In this document: piece by piece, positions 55,970 through 64,000 of the stretch
Layout of the letters: each line of letters starts with the position of its first letter
Numbering within the stretch: position 1 is the first letter of the stretch
Assembly (NCBI RefSeq): GCF_958450345.1
Contig: NC_088782.1
Location: forward strand, 112,250,358 to 112,314,357
Direction: 5' to 3'
Source of the DNA: Calliphora vicina
Taxonomy: Eukaryota > Arthropoda > Insecta > Diptera > Calliphoridae
DNA length: 64,000 nt
The notes under the pieces: generated by a model
Databases searched by the model: none
Told to the model about the DNA's origin: nothing
Seen by the model: the letters and a program-made list of their open reading frames with translations, nothing else
Position numbers and translations under genes: made by a program

Positions 55970-56403
55970 CCCAGCAAAAAATATTCTGGATTTGGAAGCA
56001 ATAAATATGATTACTGCATCTTCTACTGCTACATTAATTGCATCCTAAAATTATTGGCTTACACAAATGATTTTGGAAGGCATACATTAAGCTATTCGTA
56101 TATGTGGTGAAGAACTTAGAAAAAATCAGCGCTTCTTGTTGGGCAATCACTGGATCTGTAAAATTTTATTGCTTCTCAGCAGCTCTAAAATCTATATGCA
56201 CAATTGTTTGCACATATTTAATTCGATGAAATCAGGTTAATTTTAAAGCTGTGAAATATGCTTATTTTGGATTCCTTATGCAGAGCCTCTACGCGAGGAA
56301 TCCCATATAAAAATCATGTAACCTTTCATGCGAAGTGGTAGCACTATACAAGTGCTATCTGCCTCAGAAACCTGCTTCCGAGGAAGCACCATTTTTTGCT
56401 GGG
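55970..56403. mobile_element. Inverted-repeat element, 434 bp
   Basis: Ends CCCAGCAAAAAAT and ATTTTTTGCTGGG (13-bp inverted repeats). Internal short hairpins near 56330-56385, for example GTAGCACTATACAAGTGCTA. No clear target duplication: the flanks are CATCTT and TTATAG. Probably a MITE of uncertain superfamily. Confidence 0.6.
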
Positions 56404-58310
56404 TTATAGGTCCTTTTTTGGGACTTGTAACATTTTCTGTTTCATATCAGAAAGTCGAGGTAAATAAATTTCAAAATTATCAAATATTTAATTAAGAAAC
56501 TGATTTACATTTTTTAGTTGAAATTTAATGAATAAATCAATAATTAAAACGAGTATTATATATTTAGTAACATATTTATACTCAAGTCCATTTGGCTGAG
56601 AAAATAATTTTGAAATTTTTTTAATTAGAAGAATGAAATAGTACTATTAAGTCTCCCTTTGTGAATCTAATTGTAAATGTCTAAATAGTACCATTGATTA
56701 TCACTTTTGAATTCGCATTCACTAAACCATAACCCGTCAAGTTTTAATTTTATAGCCTTTTGTATAGCCTTTCCTATATTATCAACTAAATTTGTGTCTA
56801 TAACAATTAATATTTAAAAATTATCACAAAACCCAAAAAAAACGAAACCGCGGTTTTGAAATTCTTCGGTTTTTTTGGAAACGCTAGGTCCATTATTATA
56901 GTAAATTCACAAAAGTACATATGAGAACAAAGAAAAAGTACCAAGAAGTATGGCCTTTAATTTTCACTCACTTGGGACCATAGACGCCTAATTTCATATT
57001 TTTATGTCCATTATTACAGAAAAATCAAAAAGTACCATTAGAATATAGAAAAAGTACAAAAAAGCAGCCACTTGTGGATTCCCACTCACTCGGGAATGTT
57101 TCTAGGTTGGTGAAGAAATTTCAAAAAGTACCATTCGAATAAATAAAAAGTACCAGAAAGTCTCCCCTTAGAATTCTCACTCACTTAGGACCATATATGC
57201 ATAATTTCATGTTTCTAAGTCCATTGTCATATAAAATTGAAAAAGTACCATTAGATGAATAAAAAAAGTACCTATAGTTCAGTTCTCACCCTATTCCTAG
57301 CACTAACTTCACTCAGATACATATCAGCTAACTTTAATGTCGATAACTGAAATAATTTAAAATGTTAGAAAAGTACCATTAGGAGAAAAGTACCAATTTC
57401 CCTTTTCTTCCTTGAACACCCCTCAATTTTGAAATTTAAAAATATTCCATTTTGCCAAAATTGTTTATGTTAATATGCCCAAGAATAAATATGTTTTAAA
57501 AAAAGTACCAAACTGTTTACCCGAATTTGGCCCAATATACACCTTGGTACTCGAGTTCCAAATAACACCCTGTTAGCTAATTTTTGTATGAATCCAGGAA
57601 CCAAAGTTAAAAAAATTATCAAAATTGACTTAATAATTTCCAATAAAATGTATTTTTCCGATTTTATCACCTTTTTGGTGAATTTTTTATCCCCATAGAG
57701 GTGGTAAAATTTTATTCAAATAAATTTCTGTAACGTGGTGGGAGCACATAATAAAATATTGATATGTCTATGTCAAATTATAGAAAAAAATATTTTATTA
57801 AAAAGTACCAAAAATAAACACAATTTTTATCCTTTAAGGGTTCGAATTTCCAAAAAGTACCAAACTTATATTTTTTATTTTTTGATAAGTAAAGAATACT
57901 TTTTGAAATTTGTTTCTATGTTTATTGGTTTAAAAGATACATAGGGTGCCAACAAAGTACCAAAATACAGTTTTTACCCGTTTTCTCCCCTAAAAGTTTC
58001 GAATTTCGAAAAAGTGCGAAACACCTGTCAGCTTATTTTTTGGAGTAACATGCACTTTTAAGTTTTTTTGTTTCTTTATTACTTTTGAAGATATATGGTT
58101 ACCGAATTTATCCGTGTTTAGCCTTTTTTACCCCCTAAACGTTCGAATTTCCAAAAATCCCTTCTTATCGGATCGTTCTGGGTAGGGAGCAACCCACAGT
58201 TAAAATTTCGTGATTCTAGCTTCAGCCGTTTGGACTGTGCGATGATGAATTAGTCAGTCAGTCAGTCAGTAACGTTACTCATTTATATTTATAGATAGGA
58301 GTATGGCGTT
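56404..58310. repeat. 'AAAAAGTACCA'-rich repeat region
   Basis: From about 56640 to 58020 the motif AAAGTACCA recurs roughly every 40-130 bp among diverged modules such as CTCACTYGGGACCATA. The right end has 'GGATCGTTCTGGGTAGGGAG', 'TCAGCCGTTTGGACTGTGCG', then (AGTC)n at 58253-58269 and 'CATTTATATTTATAGATAGG'. This looks like one old dispersed repeat read left to right, but only one copy is present here. No coding frame. Confidence 0.5.
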
Positions 58311-58503
58311 TTTGCATAAAATCTTTATCCTCTTGAATTTTAATGCCCTTAAATTTGTTTGCGTTAATAGTAAATGATGGTAATGCAACATTTTTATAGT
58401 TTTTAGCAATTTTTTATAATTATTTTTTTCAAAATTTTAAAAATTCATAAATTTCCGTAGAGTTGCATTTTTTTGGCTCGTACAATTTTACCATTGTTTT
58501 TAC

Positions 58504-59747
58504 CAGTGTTGCCAGTTTAGCCTTTTTGTGGCTAAATTTAGCCTTTTTATTTACTCTTTAGCCTCGAAATTTTGGTTTTAGCTTCGTGGCTTTTTTCTAG
58601 CCTTTTCTTAATTTCAAAATAGCCTTTTTTGAAATTAAAAAAGGCTAAAAATTTCGAGACTAAAGAGTAAATAAAAAGGCTAAATTTATATTTGTGAACC
58701 ATTTTCATTTTAATTCATTACTGATTTTCATTTAGCTTTTCAACATACTCAAGAATTGTGCAGTATTAAAAGAACAAATAACAATTGCCAATATCAAGTG
58801 GTTCAAAATGAAATAGAGTATTTTATATCTGAAAGCTTAAATGTCTAGCAAATTCTCTTTCAAGACAAAATTGTTATTACAAATTATATTCATCATTATA
58901 TAATAGCCAAGAGCCCCACAAACTCTTGAAGGCTTGTGATACTCGATGGCGATCAATAGCCGTTAAACGTCTTGTGGATCTATGCTTCGAGTCAAAACCC
59001 ATTTTGTTTTAATTTCGTCAAATCAGCAATTCTAAAAAGCCAAACTTTTAAGTAATTAATACACTGATTATAATTTGGCGTATCATCTTTTTTTAAAACC
59101 AGTATTGCACAAAGTACAAAAAATAAATAAATCATTTGCTGTTTTCTGATTTAAAATTCAAGGAATTTGATCCATTATCGTCGCCAATTGAAAATTGTTT
59201 AATGTTTTTGACACATTTTTCATACTAGTTTGATGAATGAGAGATAAAATAAAGAACGTTTTAATTAGTGAAGATTATGACAAAAATAATACGACAAATT
59301 AAACTCATTGAGCAATTGCGACAAAGATTAGCATATGAAAACTCTACGCAAAATCAATTTTTTCCCGTTGATAATAAAGTAGTAAAACCAAAAAAATATA
59401 TTATGTCATATTGATAGTGAAAAATTAAAGTGCTAATAAAATTAAGAAGCTTAAGGCTCAGGGGCAGAATATATTAAACTACAAATGGACAAATATAGAA
59501 CCAACAATGTCCATTTTCTGACATGGTTAATCTAGTATTTAACTTTTTAGTACTTCCTTTAAGTAAAGCAGATGAATTTTATGAACATATTTTCTAATTT
59601 TTTATTTAAAAATAAATATAAACCAAAATTCTTAATTTATAATATTTTAGTTTTTTTTTTGGCTTTTTTTCTAAAGCGGTTTAGCTTTTTCTCGTCTTTT
59701 TTTGAAGCCAATATAGCTTCTTTTTTCGCCAGCTCCTGGCAACACTA
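58504..59747 (+). mobile_element. hAT-type element B, copy 2 (1,244 bp)
   Basis: Nearly identical to 12720-13965, same orientation, with its own perfect 8-bp duplication GTTTTTAC (58496-58503, 59748-59755). The last base of the right terminus is A instead of G. It carries the same internal hairpin and the same transposase scrap (KACDTRWRSIAVKRL near 58925-58980). The different target duplications prove two independent insertions. Confidence 0.93.
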
Positions 59748-59755
59748 GTTTTTAC

Positions 59756-60899
59756 TAAAAATTTTATAATTATCCTTACGTAAAAATAATATTGGACAAA
59801 ATGTCATACAATAATTGCCAACGATCAATAAGAATATAAATACAGCAGATGTGGACAATTGGATATCTATTTGAGCAAAATCAGTGCTGTTGAAAATCAC
59901 ATGGCATTGTATTTTTTATGCTCGCTGCTGTATATTACACAAAGTGCCAGAATAATACGATTTCAAAATTAATTTTAATATGGTATCTTAGCTTTAGTAA
60001 ATTTTAACTATTCCGCCTTAAGGTATTTAACACTTTAAATGACTTTTGATATCCAAAAAATAACTAAATCCCAAGGACATGCTCTTGCATGCTTTATTAT
60101 TATGAAGCATTTTTAACCTTTTTTTAAACAAATCTTTAACTAATCTTAAATTAACTTAAGCCATTACATTTTTCTTTAAAAACTCTCTATTTAAACTTGA
60201 ATTTCTTAAACAAACACCAAGGCAATGACTTTTACCTAAACAGCCATAATTTATCCTTCATTATGACACAAAAATCTGGCTAAAACTAAACAAAACTATA
60301 ATAATAATAAATTTAAAAAAAAGCAAATCGCGTGCATTCTAAAATTTCAATATTTATCAAACTATTAACAATAATAAATTATAAAATTTTAACAAACACA
60401 AACCATTTATTATCGCAAATATCCACGAAATATAAATAAAAACTTATATATAATTGTATAGTATTTCAGCTTTATATTTACTTTAATATTGCCCCTCTTG
60501 CCCATCTAAAGAACTATTCAATGAAGCCGCCAAAAAACTTTTATTAAAAAAAAGAAGAAAACGTGAGTAATATAAAACCCTAGTTCTGGCTTAAAGTCTA
60601 GGCTGTGTGTCTGTCTTTATAGCTGTTCTGTTTTTTGTGGCCTCAAAAAAAAGAATGTTTAAAGCTTAATCTAAGCATCTTAAAGACATTGTTGTTTATA
60701 TTGATGCAACTGCCACAGTTAAAATAAGTAAAACAAAAATTCAAGCCTTAATATCATTGAAATTGTTTGAAAGGTAGTTTTAGCAATGACTATGAGTGTT
60801 TGAAGATTGTAGAAAACATTATTGCTCAAAATTTTGTACGAATTTTTTCAACGATTTGAAAGGGTAGGGGATAATTTAAGTTGCTTTAATTGTTTGCAA
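59756..60899. other. AT-rich non-coding
   Basis: 1.1 kb. A perfect GTGAGT donor-like site at 60563 follows a short open stretch (CPSCPSKELFNEAAKKLL) that has an in-frame stop upstream and no acceptor. I do not call an exon. Confidence 0.5.
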
Positions 60900-61110
60900 C
60901 AATTTTATAGTAGTTTGGACTATTACCATAGGGAACATGGAAATGAAATTCGTATTGTAGGCCGACATAAAGAGAATATGGTTTGTGGAAAGTAAGTTAT
61001 ACAATTTTCCACAAATACTCTCTGTTTATAAGGTTTGTTTATTATTGAAAATGGCCAATATCGTTCCAAATGCCTAGAGCCATACAAACATCTCCCGGAA
61101 CACACTGGAA
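60900..61110 (-). repeat. Dispersed repeat fragment
   Basis: On the minus strand it contains 'GGCCATTTTCAATAATAAAC' and 'AACAGAGAGTATTTGTGGAA', matching the centre of the 45185-45450 fragment in reverse orientation. Confidence 0.6.
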
Positions 61111-61243
61111 AATTTTGGTAATTTTCGGATCAAAAATCTGTAACATTTGAATGGATTACTCATCCATTTTTGTAAGATTTTTTTTTGTTGAACAGGTGGC
61201 TTAAGCCTTAGTATGCATTTTTAATCATAAAAATCGAATTATT

Positions 61244-63343
61244 AAAAACAAGTAGGAGTACTATATTCGGCCGTGCCGAATCTTAAATACCCTCCACCTA
61301 AATATGATGGTATAACAACTGAAATAATATAACAATTGCTAGAAAGACTAGTTTACGCAGAAGATATTTTATTTCAAATGTACAAAAAATTGTATCTAAT
61401 TCAGCAATTTATAACTGAAATTCCTATTAGATCGTATGAAATTTAACAATTTATATAAATAATAATTAGTTAATACGTTTGGATCAACATTTTTCCCTGA
61501 TAACCTCAAGTGAATAAACAGAGTATAAAAAAGGGTATACAAATATATTTGGTGAAATTTCAAAATATTTGGTTGTGGGACTTATATGGGAGCTATCATT
61601 TGATTGTCATAAAATATTGTAACGTGATTTTTATGGACTTATATGGGTGCTGTGGCCAATTATGTACCGATATTCACAAAATTCAATATTATGATTTTTG
61701 AATACAAATTACTGATCTGTGTACTATATTGGTTCAATATATGAAAGCTATGACCTATTATGGTCCTAAGTATTTGAGGGCTATTTTTATAGAATTTCAT
61801 ATAAACAACGCTATTAACAAAAGTGGACCATATATGGGAGCTATTCCGAATTATGGACGAATATTTAAAAAATCTTGTAGCAAGAGTCTTGGATACAAAT
61901 TACTGATCGGTGTAAAATTTTGGTTCAGTACAGATTTTTTTGGATATTTGTGGTTAATGTGTTTTCCTGAAGTGGTTATTATATGGAGGCTATGACCAAT
62001 AATGGACCTATCATCATAAAATTTGGTACATCGATTTTTGTATATATTGAATAAATTTGTTTCGAATTTCAACCTGATAACTATATTTGTAACAAATTTA
62101 TGAGGATTTTAGTGATTTTCGGGAGTGGACCTTATATGGTTAAATATGGACCGATATTCAAAAAATTCAGAAATATGATTACTGGATACAAATTACTGAT
62201 GTGTGCGTTATTTCATTTTGATATCGATATGTTATAAATATTTTTAAGGTTAATATCTTTTTCGGAAATGGGCCTTATAGCGGATCTATGACCAATTATC
62301 GGCCAATCTGCCTAAAATTTGGCACAGTGATGTCTGTGTATATGAGTATTATTTTTGTCGAATTTTAGCATGATAAAGATATTTATAAGAGATTTATGAG
62401 TACTTTACTGATTTTCGGAAGTGGACCTTATATGGGAGCTATGGTCAAATATGAACCGATATTCACAAAATCCTGTAGTATGATTTCTAAGTATAAATTA
62501 TGGATCTATGTAAAATTTTGTTTTGATATTAATATTTTTTAGATATTTATGTAGGTTAATGTGTTTTTTGGAAGTGGTCCTTATATGGGAGCAATAACCA
62601 ATTATCGGCCGATCTTCATAGAATTAGGTACAGCGATTTTGGTATATATGGGGACTATTTATGGCGAATTTCAACTTAATAGCGATATTTATAAGATATT
62701 TATATGGGGGCTACGGTCAAATGTGGGCTGATCCACAAAAAATTTGGGGTTGTAATTTTTTTAAGCACGAAACATAATTTTCCTGAATTTTGTGTGGATA
62801 CTGCAATTTTGTAGGCATTTACAGACCATACAACCATATTTCGGGAAGAAATTTGTATGGGGGCTAGGAGAAATCATGGACCGATTCTTATAATTTTCGC
62901 CAGAGTTAGTCCCTTTAACATAAAAATAACGCGTGTACAATTTTATGGTATTATCTGTAATATATTTTCACAAATAACGAAAACTATGTTAAAATTATCA
63001 AGTTTTTTTTTAGGTTGTCTCACATTTTGGTTCATAACTCTGGTTCCACTGAACCGATTTTGCTGATTTTCAATACCAAACTGCTTAGGAGAACAATAAA
63101 TATTTGTTTTGCAAGTCTACCAATTTTGTTTGCCTATTTTGGACGTGAGCGTGTTTTACACAGACAGACAGATGGACAGACGGACAGACAGACGGACATG
63201 GCTCAATCGACTTAGAATTTCATAAGGATCAATAATATATATACTTTGTTGGGTCTCAGATGAATATTTCTCAATGTTATACACGGAATGACAAACTTAT
63301 ATATACCCTCATTCACCACTTATGGTGGTGGAGGGTATAAAAA
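61244..63343 (+). repeat. Dispersed repeat family A, copy 3 (2.1 kb)
   Basis: Colinear with copy 1 (6881-8987) from AAAAACAAGTAGGAGTACTA with the GGCCGTGCCGAAT hairpin to GGTGGTGGAGGGTATAAAAA, at high identity in many segments. CAGA/CGGA microsatellite at about 63161-63196. Small indels distinguish the copies. Confidence 0.88.
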
Positions 63344-63639
63344 CGTATTATTGAATTATAATTTTTATTCATATAGGACATAGAATAAAATATACATAGA
63401 AGCGCTACTGAGAGACAAGGAAGCTAAGTTTGTTGTCAAAAACTACCTATACACGGTTGTCGTATTCTTATAATATTGTAAGAAACTGTTCAATAAATGG
63501 TTACCACCCATTGTGTCAGCATAAGTTCTCATGGTTGTGTTAATCATTTTCTCAGCATGTTCCTGACAATCTAACAACCGTGCATACGTAGCTTAAGTCT
63601 TGCAACAACAGAATACATGTAAATCAATGTACATATTTT

Positions 63640-64000
63640 GAGTTTTTATATAAGTAATCGAATTTTGGTCTGAAAAATGAGTGACCACAGATCGAGCTCC
63701 TTTTCTTGATTAAATGCTTATTGGCCAAGTTATTAGCGATTTTAGATATTGTGAGTTTTTGTATAAAAAATCGTTTTTTTGTCAGAAATATGAGTGATCA
63801 CTGATCGAGCTCCTTTTCATGATTAAACGCTTATTGGCCAAGTTATTAGCGAATTTAGATATTTTGAGTTTTTATATAATAAATCGATTTTTGCTCCTTT
63901 TCTTGATTCAACGCTTATTGGACAAGTTATTAGCGAATTTAAATATTTTGAGTTTTTATATAAAAAATCGATTTTTGGTCTGAAATATGAGTGATCACAG
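63640..64000. repeat. 113-bp satellite (S7), truncated by window edge
   Basis: Unit starts GAGTTTTTATATAAAAAATCG at 63640, 63753, 63866 and 63950. The first two spacings are 113 bp; the third is 84 bp because 29 bp (the 'GGTCTGAAATATGAGTGATC' part) are missing. The array continues past 64000. Confidence 0.85.

Noticed and set aside
60490..60562. Exon-like stretch before a perfect GTGAGT donor
   Set aside because: In-frame TAA at 60484-60486 with no acceptor after it and no ATG in that frame.
61510..62072. Open frames of 60-90 codons in family A (also 7114-7578 and 14090-14329)
   Set aside because: They differ between copies, sit in both strands and follow the repeat modules. No domain recognised.

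Overview
The window looks like a repeat-dominated stretch of an AT-rich insect genome, most likely a higher fly (Diptera). The basis is the set of decayed mariner/Tc1, hAT, piggyBac and Ty3/gypsy elements, the dipteran-style dispersed repeats carrying GTCY-type microsatellites and TATACCC-rich ends, and small genes with 60-71 nt GT-AG introns. I see no bacterial genes, no rRNA or tRNA genes and no CRISPR.

Layout. 0-9 kb is a nest of mobile elements. A Ty3/gypsy-type LTR element (151-3208, minus strand, internally deleted, LTRs differing at one base) sits inside a decayed piggyBac-like transposase. Next come an RNase H remnant of a non-LTR retrotransposon split by a 921-bp hAT-type element with a perfect 8-bp target duplication, a frameshifted Tc1/mariner-like transposase, and the first 2.1-kb copy of dispersed repeat family A. 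9-22 kb holds further A and C family copies (one A copy interrupted by a hAT element), AT-rich DNA and a degenerate 34-36-bp satellite. 24-39.4 kb is mostly tandem arrays: an 11-bp array, an 11/12-bp array and a 31-bp satellite of about 6 kb with inverted and outlying blocks. 39.4-42.2 kb is a largely unique island with the only convincing host genes: two head-to-head, two-exon genes for small secreted collagen-like proteins. 42.2-44.4 kb is a 35-bp satellite. 44-51 kb is mixed non-coding DNA with dispersed repeat pieces, a decayed mariner and a TA-flanked MITE. 51.6-54.3 kb is a 30/31-bp satellite that ends in a family A remnant. 54-64 kb has more transposase and MITE remnants, a second copy of the 1.24-kb hAT element, a second near-complete plus-strand family A copy, and a 113-bp satellite running off the right edge.

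The two points I find most interesting. (1) The collagen-like pair: both predicted proteins have a signal peptide, exactly 29 uninterrupted Gly-X-Y triplets, an alanine/proline hinge and then tails of opposite charge (arginine-rich in one, aspartate-rich in the other). They share a 280-bp divergent promoter region. This suggests a co-expressed pair that may co-assemble. (2) Three satellites with otherwise different monomers (31, 35 and 30 bp) share a TTTTCTAWAGAAA core, so several hundred near-palindromic TTCN4GAA sites flank the gene pair.

Limits: everything was read by eye. Copy numbers are array length divided by unit length, boundaries of decayed elements are approximate, and no homology search was run.
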